In this document: one piece after another, positions 16,237 through 25,472 of the stretch
Position numbering within the stretch: position 1 is the first letter of the stretch
Layout: the number at the start of each line of letters is the position of its first letter
Assembly (NCBI GenBank): GCA_017555845.1
Contig: JAFZFO010000066.1
Span: 1-52,026 of the forward strand
DNA: 52,026 nucleotides
Origin: Bacteroidaceae bacterium
GTDB lineage: Bacteria; Bacteroidota; Bacteroidia; Bacteroidales; Bacteroidaceae
Direction: 5' to 3'
Notes under the pieces: model-generated
Seen by the model: only the letters and a program-made list of their open reading frames with translations
What the model was told of the DNA's origin: nothing
Database searches by the model: none
Translations under genes and position numbers: made by a program

Positions 16237-17172
16237 ATGAACAAGACTCCTTATATGGTGTTTGCGGGAACAAAATCACGCTATCTCGCAGAAGAAATTT
16301 GCAAGGAATTGGGTTGCGAACTTGGACAGATGAACACAACTTACTTCGCCGATGGTGAGTTTGCTGTGTCTTTCGAAGAGTCAATCCGCGGAAAGGATGT
16401 TTTCCTTGTACAGTCAACATTCCCCAACTCTGATAACTTGATGGAGCTTTTGCTTATGATTGACGCTGCAAAGCGTGCATCGGCAAGCAGCATCGTAGCA
16501 GTTATGCCATATTTCGGATGGGCACGTCAGGACCGCAAGGACAAGCCACGTGTTTCAATCGGTGCAAAGCTCGTTGCAAACCTGTTGAGCGTTGCCGGTG
16601 TTAGCCGCGTAATTACAATGGACTTGCACGCCGACCAGATCCAGGGCTTCTTCGATATTCCTGTTGACCACCTCTATGCATCAATGGTATTTGTACCTTA
16701 CATCCAGTCACTCAACCTCGAGGATCTCGTGATCGCTACTCCTGACGTTGGTGGTTCAAAGCGTGCCAGTGCATATGCAAAGTGCCTTGGTGTGCCCCTC
16801 GTACTCTGCCACAAGACACGTGCAAAGGCAAACGTTGTCGACACAATGCAGATTATCGGTGACGTGAAGGACAAGAACGTTGTTCTCGTTGACGATATCG
16901 TTGACACAGCTGGTACAATCTCTAAGGCTGCCGACCTCATGATGGAGAACGGTGCAAAGTCAGTTCGTGCCATTGCTTCACACTGCATCATGTCTGGTAA
17001 CGCATCGGAGCGCGTACGCGAGTCAAAGATGACTGAGATCGTGTTCACAAACAGCATCCCTTACACAAAGGGTTGTCCAAAGGTAAAGCAGCTCTCTGTT
17101 GCTGCAGGTTTTGCCGAGGCTATCAAGTGCGTACTTGAGAACCAGTCTATCAGCTCACACTACATCTGCTAA
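16237..17172 (+). CDS. prs: Ribose-phosphate pyrophosphokinase (PRPP synthetase)
   Basis: 311 residues, the standard class I length. Diagnostic parts are FADGEFAVSFEESIRGKDVFLVQST, the flexible-loop ARQDRKDKPR, the MDLHADQIQGFFDIPVDHL ATP/Mg region, and the PRPP-binding VLVDDIVDTAGT. It makes PRPP from ribose 5-phosphate and ATP for purine, pyrimidine, histidine, tryptophan and NAD synthesis. Cytoplasmic. Codon choice is strongly biased to C/G-ending codons compared with neighbours, which fits a highly expressed gene. Confidence 0.97.
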   Translation: MNKTPYMVFAGTKSRYLAEEICKELGCELGQMNTTYFADGEFAVSFEESIRGKDVFLVQSTFPNSDNLMELLLMIDAAKRASASSIVAVMPYFGWARQDRKDKPRVSIGAKLVANLLSVAGVSRVITMDLHADQIQGFFDIPVDHLYASMVFVPYIQSLNLEDLVIATPDVGGSKRASAYAKCLGVPLVLCHKTRAKANVVDTMQIIGDVKDKNVVLVDDIVDTAGTISKAADLMMENGAKSVRAIASHCIMSGNASERVRESKMTEIVFTNSIPYTKGCPKVKQLSVAAGFAEAIKCVLENQSISSHYIC

Positions 17173-17235
17173 TAGATTATCCTGAATAATTTACAAGCCA
17201 CTGAACATTATGTCCGGTGGCTTGTTTCTTTTTAT

Positions 17236-17901
17236 ATGTATAGATCCCCATTACTCTTTCTGTTGTTCATTTGCATGCTGTCGTGTTGTAGTTCAGCCGA
17301 CGTTTATCACATTGATGGCTATATTGATTGTGCAGATGAGGGGGATACCGTAACAATCTTACACTTGGACAACGACAATTCCCATGAGTCGCTGTCGCAA
17401 GCAATTGTAAAGGATGGTAAATTTTATTTTGACGGCACTGTCAACGGGTGTGTGATTGCCAATATTCATGTCAGTGCACGGGGAAAGGAACTTTGTTCTA
17501 CATTCTTTATTGAAAAAGGGAAGATAGAACTTCATGTCGGCGATTCATCCATCAAGGCCACAGGTACGCCATTCAATGAGCTGTATAATATCATCGAGGA
17601 TAGCATAACGTATTATACAGGTCGCCTGGATGAGATAGAAGATATATGCTGTTCGGAGGTGCCGGACAGTGGACTGTTGGCACAGCTGGGAGCTGCGGGT
17701 ATTGGCCTTCAGGAGAAGCTGGTGGATTTTCTGCACCGGAGAATAACTGAAAATATCGGCAACCCATTGGGAATTTATCTGTTTGTTGTGTACAACGGGA
17801 TTTTCAGCGTTGAGGAGCTCCATTCACTATCGGCAGATGACGGGCAACTCAACGATATGATGCTTGGTATAGTACATAATAACAAAAAAGCAGACCCGTA
17901 A
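17236..17901 (+). CDS. DUF4369 lipoprotein
   Basis: 221 residues with a lipoprotein signal (MYRSPLLFLLFICMLSC, Cys17). After it comes a DUF4369 domain, a beta-rich module seen through the pattern YHIDGYIDCADEGDTVTIL, VKDGKFYFDG and FIEKGKIELHVGD followed by the small-residue motif ATGTPFNE. In many Bacteroidetes proteins this module is followed by a thioredoxin-like (TlpA) domain. Here the protein stops after a helical region, so the redox domain is missing. Cys residues 148-149 region (ICCSE) remain. Probably anchored to a membrane facing the periplasm. The last codons form the left arm of a terminator. Confidence 0.7.
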   Translation: MYRSPLLFLLFICMLSCCSSADVYHIDGYIDCADEGDTVTILHLDNDNSHESLSQAIVKDGKFYFDGTVNGCVIANIHVSARGKELCSTFFIEKGKIELHVGDSSIKATGTPFNELYNIIEDSITYYTGRLDEIEDICCSEVPDSGLLAQLGAAGIGLQEKLVDFLHRRITENIGNPLGIYLFVVYNGIFSVEELHSLSADDGQLNDMMLGIVHNNKKADP

Positions 17902-17917
17902 AGGAGTCTGCTTTTTG
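17884..17917. terminator. Bidirectional terminator between DUF4369 gene and panB
   Basis: AAAAAGCAGAC, a 10-base loop, GTCTGCTTTTT. An 11-bp stem with A-run on one side and T-run on the other. It overlaps the last codons and stop of the DUF4369 gene and precedes the panB stop by 18 bases. Confidence 0.9.
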
Positions 17918-17934
17918 CATATCATTATTACAAA

Positions 17935-18756
17935 TTAATACTGCTCATTTACGTTAGGGAAATCGCAAGCCTTTACGTCGCTCACGTAGCTGCCGACAGC
18001 ATCGGTGATGATGGTATGCAAATCGGCATAACGACGCAGGAATTTTGGCTTGAAATCGGCAGTCATGCCAAGCATGTCGGCATAGACAAGAACCTGGCCG
18101 TCCACGTTTACGCCGGCACCGATGCCAATGACAGGAATGTCGATGCTCTGTGCAACCTCCTGGGCAAGTGTTGCGGGGATTTTCTCAAGCACAAGTGCAA
18201 AGCAACCAGCGTCGGCAAGCAACTTTGCATCAGACAACAACTTTGCAGCCTCGGCCTCGTCCTTGGCACGCACACCGTATGTGCCGAACTTGTTGATGCT
18301 CTGCGGGGTCAAACCCAAATGTGCCATGATTGGAATGCCTGCGTCAAGGATTCTACGTACGGCAGGGAGAATCTCCTCGCCACCCTCCATCTTCACAGCG
18401 TCGGCGTTTGTCTCCTTCATGATGCGTATTGCGTTCTTCACAGCCTCGTCGGCATTTACCTGGTATGAACCGAATGGCATGTCTACAACCACAAGAGCGC
18501 GCTTCACGCCACGCACAACACCTTTTGCATGGAATATCATCTCATCTACTGTGATGGGGAGTGTTGTGACGTTACCAGCCATCACGTTTGATGCAGAGTC
18601 GCCGACAAGCAGTGCGTCAATGCCGGCAGCATCAAGGATCGATGCAGTTGTATAGTCGTATGCAGTGAGCATTGCAATCTTCTCACCCTTGCGCTTCATC
18701 TCCGTGAAACGGTGTGTTGTGACCTTGCGTGTATCTTCAACCAAATATTTTGACAT
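17935..18756 (-). CDS. panB: 3-methyl-2-oxobutanoate hydroxymethyltransferase
   Basis: 273 residues, normal PanB length. Clear motifs are [36 protein letters not shown] (magnesium-binding Asp), [33 protein letters not shown] and [14 protein letters not shown]. It transfers a hydroxymethyl group from 5,10-methylenetetrahydrofolate to 2-oxoisovalerate, the first step of pantothenate and coenzyme A synthesis, in the cytoplasm as a decamer in known family members. No other pan gene is in the window. The 5' leader carries a GC-rich palindrome. Confidence 0.97.
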   Translation of the reverse strand: MSKYLVEDTRKVTTHRFTEMKRKGEKIAMLTAYDYTTASILDAAGIDALLVGDSASNVMAGNVTTLPITVDEMIFHAKGVVRGVKRALVVVDMPFGSYQVNADEAVKNAIRIMKETNADAVKMEGGEEILPAVRRILDAGIPIMAHLGLTPQSINKFGTYGVRAKDEAEAAKLLSDAKLLADAGCFALVLEKIPATLAQEVAQSIDIPVIGIGAGVNVDGQVLVYADMLGMTADFKPKFLRRYADLHTIITDAVGSYVSDVKACDFPNVNEQY

Positions 18757-18784
18757 TTCTGAATATATTATATCGTTCTACATT

Positions 18785-18800
18785 GCCGGCATATACCGGC
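18785..18800 (-). promoter_or_regulatory. GC-rich palindrome in panB leader
   Basis: GCCGG-CATATA-CCGGC lies 29 bases upstream of the panB ATG and downstream of its predicted start site. It could form a short leader hairpin or be a dyad operator. Nothing more can be said from sequence. Confidence 0.35.
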
Positions 18801-18816
18801 CTGATCAAATCGTCTG

Positions 18817-18848
18817 CAAAGGTACTATAAAACATTTTAATGAGCGAA
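18817..18848 (-). promoter_or_regulatory. Predicted panB promoter
   Basis: The minus strand reads TACCTTTG (18817-18824), a perfect -7 box. TTCG (18845-18848) stands 20 bases upstream as a weak -33. Confidence 0.55.
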
Positions 18849-18888
18849 AAAAAGATGGATAAAACGAACGCTTTCAGTCAAAGATTTC

Positions 18889-18920
18889 TTTGTGTCCTAC
18901 AAATATAAAAAGTATATTTG
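18889..18920 (+). promoter_or_regulatory. Promoter of addAB
   Basis: TTTG at 18889-18892, 20 bases, then TATATTTG at 18913-18920. Close to the full Bacteroidetes consensus. Start of transcription near 18927, leaving a leader of about 55 bases. Confidence 0.75.
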
Positions 18921-18982
18921 CGGAACAATGCGCACAAAGGCATCTTATATTGAATCAGAACTAGAATAACAGATATTCCATT

Positions 18983-21900
18983 ATGGTACACGATAAGAGA
19001 GAAAACCTTAAAATCTATAGAGCGTCGGCCGGTTCGGGCAAGACATTTACTCTTGCATTAGAGTATATAAAGCTACTTATTGCCGACCCCAAGTCATATC
19101 GCAGCATACTTGCCGTTACCTTTACCAACAAGGCTACGGCCGAGATGAAGGAGCGCATACTTGGCAAACTATACGGCGTTGCCAACGGCCTGGATAGTGC
19201 AGCCGACTACACAGCGAAGATAAAGCAACAGCTTTCAGGCTACAGCGACGAGAAGATACGTCAGAGAGCCAGCGAAGCCATTGAGAACATATTGCACGAC
19301 TATGGCCACTTTCGCATACAGACGATAGACGCCTTCTTCCAGTCTGTCCTGCGCAGCCTTGCCAAGGAGCTTGACCTCAATGGCGACATGGAAATTTCAC
19401 TCGATGGCGAGGAACTGCTCAACAACGCAGTTGACGCATACATAAAGAAACTGGAGCCAGGTACACCGCAGATTGCCCAGGTTGTAAAGTATATTGAGGA
19501 CAAGATGAGAACCGGCAAGAAGTGGAAAATTGACAAGGAGATAAAGGAGTTTGCCAAGAACATTCTCAATGAGGAGTATCAGCAACGTGGCGAGGCCCTG
19601 CGCGAGGATATTGAAGGCGACAACGGAGAGTTGCTGAAGAAGTTCTACAATGATGTCACAACCCTGCGGGATGGCCTTGACACCAAGGCTAAGGATATTG
19701 CCAAACGTTTCTTTTCATATGCCACTGGTTACACCGCAAAGGATTTCAAGCGTGGAGTTGCCGTTGGAAGTATATGGAATGTCTTCACAAAGATGTTGAA
19801 CGATGGTTTGGTAAAGATTACCCCGGCCATAGCTTCACTAATGGAGGAACCGTCGCAGATATCACCCTCCTGCCCATATGTAAACGAGATTGCGAGCCTC
19901 ATTGGCGAGTGCAAGGCCTTGAATGAGGAGAAGATAAACTGCGACCTCTCGCTCAGGCACTATCACCAGCTTGCGATGCTCAACAACATAGCATCGACAT
20001 TGAAGGATGAAAATGCACGTGAGAACCGCTTTATGCTTGCCGAGACCACCCATCTGTTGAGCACAATGATTGGAAAGAGTGCCACCTTCATCTTTGAGAA
20101 GATTGGCGCGGAGATTGACCACATATTCATCGATGAGTTCCAAGACACATCGAAACTGCAGTGGGTATGCTTTAAGGTGTTGCTTGAGGAGGTGCTGGCG
20201 CGTGGCAAGTTCAACCTCATTGTAGGTGATGTCAAGCAGTCGATATACCGTTGGCGAAATAGTGACTGGAACATCATGAACGGAATTGGAGACCATTTCC
20301 GAAGTGATCAGCTGACATTCGCGAACCAGGATGTAACCATTGATGGCTTCACATACAAATCGACTAACTACCGCAGCGACAGACGCGTGATTGCATTCAA
20401 CAATGCCCTTTTCCGCAACTCGATAGACTGCATTGCCACAACATACAGGAAACTGTTGGACGATGATGGAATAACAAGCATAAAGGCTGCCTACGAGGAT
20501 GTAGAGCAGGCCATTCCCCAACCACAGCCGGGTGGTAAAGAGAAACCATGGCAGGGATATGCCGAGGTGCGTCTGCTACAAAAGAACCAACCCGATGACA
20601 AATACAATGACCTGGCAATTAAACAGCTGATGGAGACACTGCATCAGCTGCTCGAAGTGGAGAAGATTGCTCCGCGCGACATTGCCATACTGTTGCGCAC
20701 AAAGGAGAAGAAGATTGGGCTTGTGGTCGATGCATTCAACAAGGAGTTTCCCAATTTGAAAATTGTATCGGACGAGGCATACAAGCTCTCATCATCACTC
20801 TATGTAAGGCTTGTAATTGCAGCATTGCGCTACATTGCAACACCCGAGGATAAGGTAAACATTGTCAACCTTGTCAAGCTATACAACATGGTTACCTCAA
20901 AGGGTAAGGAGAGCAATGTGGGCGATGATGTCACCACCCTGCTCCCTCCCAAGTTGCGCGAAGACCTTGAGCGTCTGAAGGGACTGCCGGTGTACGAACT
21001 GATTGAGCAGCTCTTTGCCATGCTCGATGTAGGCCGTTCTAGCGAAGAGGAAGCTTATGTCTTTGCATTCCTTGACCATGCATCGCAATATATCAACAAC
21101 CGGCATGCCGATCTCAACCGCTTCCTTGCCGCATGGGACGAGAGCATAAAGGACAAGTGTGTGCCTGCCGAAAGTGTAAACAGTGTGCGCGTGATGACTG
21201 TGCACAAGTCCAAGGGATTGGAATTCCACACTGTGATTCTCCCCTTCTGCGACTGGACATTCACCGGTGATGCACGTAGCCTTATATGGTGCGTGCCACA
21301 GAAAGCACCATACAATAAGATAAGCCTTCTGCCAATTAACAGCACAAAGGATATGGCCGAATCAATGTACAGGAGCAACTATTTCGAGGAGTACCTGTAC
21401 CAGATTGTCGACAACCTGAATATCCTGTATGTAGCCACTACACGTGCAAAGAGCAACCTTATAATGTTCAGCGACAACACTGCGGAGAAAGCCGAGAAGA
21501 AATCCAAGAAGGAAGATAATACACCCAAGAAGATGCAGATATCGGACCTCATTAACCTTGTGATTCCCAATCTGACAGTATTGGACGGCGCTACATATGA
21601 CGAGAATGAGAATATACTGCGTTACGGCACCATTGTTCCAAGCAAAGAGAACTCTGAAAATAAGACAGGTAAAGAGTGGGACAATACCGAGAAGAAGGAG
21701 ATGAACCCATTTGAGGAGAAGCCGCATGCAATAAACCTCCCTTTCAGTTACTACGACAGCCGCATAGAGTTCCGCCAATCGCACGAACTTGACCGTTTCC
21801 TCTCTACCGATACCCGCGACCAGCAACAGCAGAAGTATATTGACAATGGTAATCTCATGCACCTTGTATTGTCTAAGGTTGAGAAGAAAGAAGATTTGGA

Positions 21901-22267
21901 GAGCGCATTGAACAATGTTCTTCTGCTCACCGGACTGATTACAGAAGGTGCACGCTACGAAAACATAAAGAAACTATTGGCAAATGCCCTCAACAATCCA
22001 TTGGCTGCCACATGGTTCAACGGTAGCTACAAACTCTTCAACGAGCGCTCAATTCTGGTTCCAAACAGCGAAGAGAACAGCCGACGCCCAGACCGTGTGA
22101 TGATAAATGGAGACACAGCCATTGTTGTGGACTACAAGTTCGCAAGCAAGCAAGAGGGACACAGCACCCAGGTGAAGCTCTACATGGAACTGTTGAGAAA
22201 AATAGGATACAGTAACGTGACCGGTTACCTGTGGTATGTATACCCTAACAGAATTGAGAAGGTATAG
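18983..22267 (+). CDS. addA: AddA-type UvrD helicase-nuclease subunit
   Basis: 1094 residues. Walker A ASAGSGKT is at 14-21 after a very short N-terminus. Further superfamily 1 motifs are AVTFTNKATAEMKERI (Ia), IDEFQDTSKLQW (Walker B/II), VGDVKQSIYRWR (III), TVHKSKGLEF (V) and LYVATTRAK (VI). The last 60 residues hold RPDRVMI...AIVVDYKF, a PD-(D/E)XK nuclease core with the Lys of motif III, as in AddA/RecB. With the next gene it should process double-strand ends for RecA-dependent repair. It ends in TAG, which shows TAG is used as a true stop in this genome. Confidence 0.9.
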   Translation: MVHDKRENLKIYRASAGSGKTFTLALEYIKLLIADPKSYRSILAVTFTNKATAEMKERILGKLYGVANGLDSAADYTAKIKQQLSGYSDEKIRQRASEAIENILHDYGHFRIQTIDAFFQSVLRSLAKELDLNGDMEISLDGEELLNNAVDAYIKKLEPGTPQIAQVVKYIEDKMRTGKKWKIDKEIKEFAKNILNEEYQQRGEALREDIEGDNGELLKKFYNDVTTLRDGLDTKAKDIAKRFFSYATGYTAKDFKRGVAVGSIWNVFTKMLNDGLVKITPAIASLMEEPSQISPSCPYVNEIASLIGECKALNEEKINCDLSLRHYHQLAMLNNIASTLKDENARENRFMLAETTHLLSTMIGKSATFIFEKIGAEIDHIFIDEFQDTSKLQWVCFKVLLEEVLARGKFNLIVGDVKQSIYRWRNSDWNIMNGIGDHFRSDQLTFANQDVTIDGFTYKSTNYRSDRRVIAFNNALFRNSIDCIATTYRKLLDDDGITSIKAAYEDVEQAIPQPQPGGKEKPWQGYAEVRLLQKNQPDDKYNDLAIKQLMETLHQLLEVEKIAPRDIAILLRTKEKKIGLVVDAFNKEFPNLKIVSDEAYKLSSSLYVRLVIAALRYIATPEDKVNIVNLVKLYNMVTSKGKESNVGDDVTTLLPPKLREDLERLKGLPVYELIEQLFAMLDVGRSSEEEAYVFAFLDHASQYINNRHADLNRFLAAWDESIKDKCVPAESVNSVRVMTVHKSKGLEFHTVILPFCDWTFTGDARSLIWCVPQKAPYNKISLLPINSTKDMAESMYRSNYFEEYLYQIVDNLNILYVATTRAKSNLIMFSDNTAEKAEKKSKKEDNTPKKMQISDLINLVIPNLTVLDGATYDENENILRYGTIVPSKENSENKTGKEWDNTEKKEMNPFEEKPHAINLPFSYYDSRIEFRQSHELDRFLSTDTRDQQQQKYIDNGNLMHLVLSKVEKKEDLESALNNVLLLTGLITEGARYENIKKLLANALNNPLAATWFNGSYKLFNERSILVPNSEENSRRPDRVMINGDTAIVVDYKFASKQEGHSTQVKLYMELLRKIGYSNVTGYLWYVYPNRIEKV

Positions 22268-22341
22268 TGTACTATAACTACACATTATTACCCTTTGCTT
22301 TTTATCTTTTTATTATTAAGAATTTGAATATTAATTGATAT

Positions 22342-25275
22342 ATGACACCATTTCTAAAGCTTGTTGCAGCCGATCTATATAAAAGGTTCAACGGTCATCT
22401 TGAGGATGTTGCCGTTGTCTTCCCCAATAAGCGTGCCGGGTTGTTCTTCAATAGCTATCTGCTCGAGAGCAGCAACAACACTCCATTGTGGAGTCCTAAA
22501 TATCTTACCATAGCCGATCTGTTCCAGCAGAACAGCCCCAATGCCATTGGCGACCCCATTCTGCTTGTGAGCAAACTTTACAAGGAGTATATAAAAACCA
22601 TGTATAAGGAGGAGGTTGCAGACAGCGAGGTTGAATCGCTCGACAGTTTCTACTATTGGGGCGAAATGCTCATAAAGGACTTTGACGATGTCGACAAGCA
22701 CCTTGCCAACGCTAAGCAACTCTTTGCCAACATAAAGGAGTTGCGCGAGATAGGCACGGCAAAAGATATTCTGGAGCCGGGTCAGGCCGAATCGATTGCA
22801 CGCTTCTTCAGTAACTTCAAGGCCGGCGGCAAGATTGAGGGAAAATTTCAGACCATATGGGAGCGTCTCTACACCATATATACCACATTCAAGGAGTCGT
22901 TGAGAGCGAGTAACATTGCCTACGAGGGTATGCTCTTCCGAGATGTCATTGAGAGCGGCAAGGAGATTGTACTCAATTACGACAAGTATATCTTCGTGGG
23001 CTTCAGCGCTCTCAATGAGGTGGAAAGCCGCATGTTCGACTATGTTCAGAAACAGGGCAAGGCGCTTTTCTACTGGGACTATGACAACTACTACACCCAA
23101 AGCGAAGCGCAGGAGGCCGGATACTTCATGCGCAAGAACCTACGCCGCTTTCCCGGTGTCTTTGGCAAGGAGATGTTCGACAACTTGAGAACAGAAAAGA
23201 AGGTCACTGTCGTGGAGACTGTCAATGACAGCACTGCTGTGCGTTACATACCCGAGTGGCTTGACAAGAACCTTACCGGGCAAGAGATTGACACGGCCAT
23301 TGTATTGTGCGACGAGACCATGCTAGAGCCCGCACTCCACGCCATACCCAACGAGGCCAACGGTCACACGATAAGACAGATGAACGTGACAATGGGATTT
23401 CCGCTCACGCACACACCCATATTCGGGCTTGTGAAACAGCTTGTCGACCTGCAGACACGTGGATGGAGTGAGAAACAGCAGAGTTTTACAATGTCATTCG
23501 TGTGCGATGTGCTCAAGCACCCTTACGTAATACAAAGTAGCGACAAGAGCAGGGAATTGCGCAACAAACTGCTTTACGAAAAGATATTCTTCCCAACAGA
23601 CAATGTGCTGCATCTTGACAGTTTTCTGAAAGAGCTCTTCACACGCATCCCCGACAACAAGGAGTGGCTCAAGAGTATTAGCCGCCTCATATACGGCATT
23701 GCACAGACCCTGAAAAACAATGAGAAGAAGACACTCTATGACAGCCTGTTCATTGAGGCAATATTGAAGGTCTACACCCAATCCCAGCGACTGCTGCAGC
23801 TTGTAGACAACGGAGAATTGGTTGTGCAACAGGCTACAATTGGTAAGTTGCTCATCAGGATGCTCTCGTCGCAGCGTCTGCCGTTCCATGGCGAACCTGT
23901 CGTGGGACTACAGATAATGGGATTGTTGGAGACACGTAACCTCGACTTCAAGAATATCATACTGCTTGGTGTGAACGAGGGCAACCTACCAAAGAACAGC
24001 GGGGAAAATTCATATATCCCTTACAATCTGCGCAAGGCATTCGGTCTCACGCTTAGTGAGCACCGCGACTCAATATACTCCTACTACTTCTATCGCCTGT
24101 TACAACGCGCCGAGCGTGTCACCCTTGTCTACAACAGTTCATCGGACAGCAAGACACGTGGCGAGTGTTCACGCTACATACTGCAGTTGCTTGGCAGCAA
24201 GCTGTACGATATCGAGCGCCTCACGCTAACCTCACAGCAAAGCACTGCAGCAATTGAGGTGAAGGAGCTGCCAAAGAACAAGGAAATCATAGATGTGTTG
24301 CGCAAAAGATTCGACACGTCATTCAACGGCGAAGCCGGCCTGATGACACCTTCGGCCATAAACAAATACATAGATTGCGGTCTTAAGTTCTTCTACTATT
24401 ATGTAATGAACATGAAACCGTTGCTCGAGGCCGATGAGGAGTTTAAGGATAATGATTTTGGCACTGTGTTCCACAAGGCTGCCGAGAATCTGTATAAAAA
24501 AATCATCAACAATTGGAACAGTACAACAATTACCGCCTCGGCTCTTGAATACTACATTAAGACCCCCGAGCTGCTGTACGAATTCGTTGACGATGCTTTC
24601 AGGACAGAATTCTTCAAGAACAATAAACTAGTATACAACGGCGAGCAGTACATAAAGCGCGGTGTATTGCACCACTTCCTTCTTCGCCTTGTAAAAATGG
24701 ACGCCGCCTATGCCCCATTCAGCTACCGTGGCAGTGAAGTAAAGATTGAAATGCCATTCAGTTTCAACTGTTCGGGCAACAATATCAACGTGAAGATTGG
24801 CGGTACAATTGACCGCGTTGACAGCAAGGGCAATACAATCAACATCATTGACTACAAGACAGGCGGTGGCGAGAGTACCGATGGCAACATGTCGCTTGAG
24901 GAGGTATTCGCGCACAAGGCAAAGGCTGCCGGCTACCACCTGCAGGCCTTCCTCTACTCTGCTGTTCTGAAGAACGTGCTCACCGGAGCTTGTCCATGCA
25001 GCAACGCTTGGGTTAAGAAGATTGGAGCGGATGGTGAAACGAAAATCTCGCCAAGTCTGTTGTATGTACACCACAAGGATAATGCCGACCGCACCGATTT
25101 TATCATCAAGGTAGAAAAAAGCCCTGTAGAAGATATCTCAGTCATTGAATCCGAATATATGAAGAGGTTGCAGCAGGTATTGACAGAGATTTTTGATGTT
25201 GACAGGCCTTTTGTACCGGCAACCGATAGCAAGAAGTGCGAATATTGCGATTACAAGGAGATTTGCGGCAGATAA
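22342..25275 (+). CDS. addB: AddB-type nuclease subunit with Fe-S cluster
   Basis: 977 residues. It starts with a degenerate helicase-like part (VAVVFPNKRAGLFFNSYLL, the inactive Walker region typical of AddB) and ends with a PD-(D/E)XK nuclease: GGTIDRVDS, then IIDYKTGGG. Four cysteines for an iron-sulfur staple are in the AddB arrangement: Cys679 before the nuclease, and C966-x2-C969-x5-C975 at the very C-terminus (CEYCDYKEIC). It follows addA by 74 bases on the same strand. AddAB resects double-strand breaks until a regulatory sequence is met. The local Chi sequence cannot be deduced here. Confidence 0.9.
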   Translation: MTPFLKLVAADLYKRFNGHLEDVAVVFPNKRAGLFFNSYLLESSNNTPLWSPKYLTIADLFQQNSPNAIGDPILLVSKLYKEYIKTMYKEEVADSEVESLDSFYYWGEMLIKDFDDVDKHLANAKQLFANIKELREIGTAKDILEPGQAESIARFFSNFKAGGKIEGKFQTIWERLYTIYTTFKESLRASNIAYEGMLFRDVIESGKEIVLNYDKYIFVGFSALNEVESRMFDYVQKQGKALFYWDYDNYYTQSEAQEAGYFMRKNLRRFPGVFGKEMFDNLRTEKKVTVVETVNDSTAVRYIPEWLDKNLTGQEIDTAIVLCDETMLEPALHAIPNEANGHTIRQMNVTMGFPLTHTPIFGLVKQLVDLQTRGWSEKQQSFTMSFVCDVLKHPYVIQSSDKSRELRNKLLYEKIFFPTDNVLHLDSFLKELFTRIPDNKEWLKSISRLIYGIAQTLKNNEKKTLYDSLFIEAILKVYTQSQRLLQLVDNGELVVQQATIGKLLIRMLSSQRLPFHGEPVVGLQIMGLLETRNLDFKNIILLGVNEGNLPKNSGENSYIPYNLRKAFGLTLSEHRDSIYSYYFYRLLQRAERVTLVYNSSSDSKTRGECSRYILQLLGSKLYDIERLTLTSQQSTAAIEVKELPKNKEIIDVLRKRFDTSFNGEAGLMTPSAINKYIDCGLKFFYYYVMNMKPLLEADEEFKDNDFGTVFHKAAENLYKKIINNWNSTTITASALEYYIKTPELLYEFVDDAFRTEFFKNNKLVYNGEQYIKRGVLHHFLLRLVKMDAAYAPFSYRGSEVKIEMPFSFNCSGNNINVKIGGTIDRVDSKGNTINIIDYKTGGGESTDGNMSLEEVFAHKAKAAGYHLQAFLYSAVLKNVLTGACPCSNAWVKKIGADGETKISPSLLYVHHKDNADRTDFIIKVEKSPVEDISVIESEYMKRLQQVLTEIFDVDRPFVPATDSKKCEYCDYKEICGR

Positions 25276-25303
25276 AGGAGAAATTTGTACTATAACATAA
25301 ATT

Positions 25304-25342
25304 AACATTCCGCGGGCAAACAAAAGAAGCTCGCGGAATGTT
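25304..25342 (+). terminator. Hairpin after addB
   Basis: AACATTCCGCGGGC pairs with GCTCGCGGAATGTT over 14 bp (one G-T) around an 11-base A-rich loop. It is followed by ATATATATGTGTTTTT, a loose U-rich tail. Probable addAB terminator. Confidence 0.7.
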
Positions 25343-25380
25343 ATATATATGTGTTTTTCATAGTAATAGATTCAAAACGG

Positions 25381-25470
25381 AGCTCCTGCCTGTGAAGGTC
25401 GGAATCCGGCGGGCAAAAGCGTTTGCCTGTAGAAGAAAGCCGCGTCGTTCCCCTAAGGCGCGGCTTTTTA
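25381..25470 (+). ncRNA. Candidate small structured RNA ending in a terminator
   Basis: Three consecutive hairpins: CCTGCC (25385-25390) with GGCGGG (25408-25413); GGCAAA with TTTGCC around AGCG (25412-25427); and the terminator AAAGCCGCG...CGCGGCTTT + TTA (25436-25470). The first two share two bases, so they may exclude each other. The stretch is more GC-rich than typical intergenic DNA here and has no convincing ORF. No promoter consensus is visible, and it could equally be a 3'-UTR structure shared by two convergent genes. Low certainty. Confidence 0.3.
25436..25470. terminator. Terminator between addB side and U32 gene
   Basis: AAAGCCGCG, 14-base loop, CGCGGCTTT followed by TTATTT on the plus strand and by CTTCTTCT on the minus strand. 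It abuts the U32 stop and could end transcripts from both sides. Confidence 0.75.
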
Positions 25471-25472
25471 TT

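Noticed and set aside
25381-25470. Degenerate cobalamin riboswitch (words like GGAATCCGG and CCTGTA)
   Set aside because: The conserved B12 box, the ordered stems and a downstream gene on the same strand are all missing.
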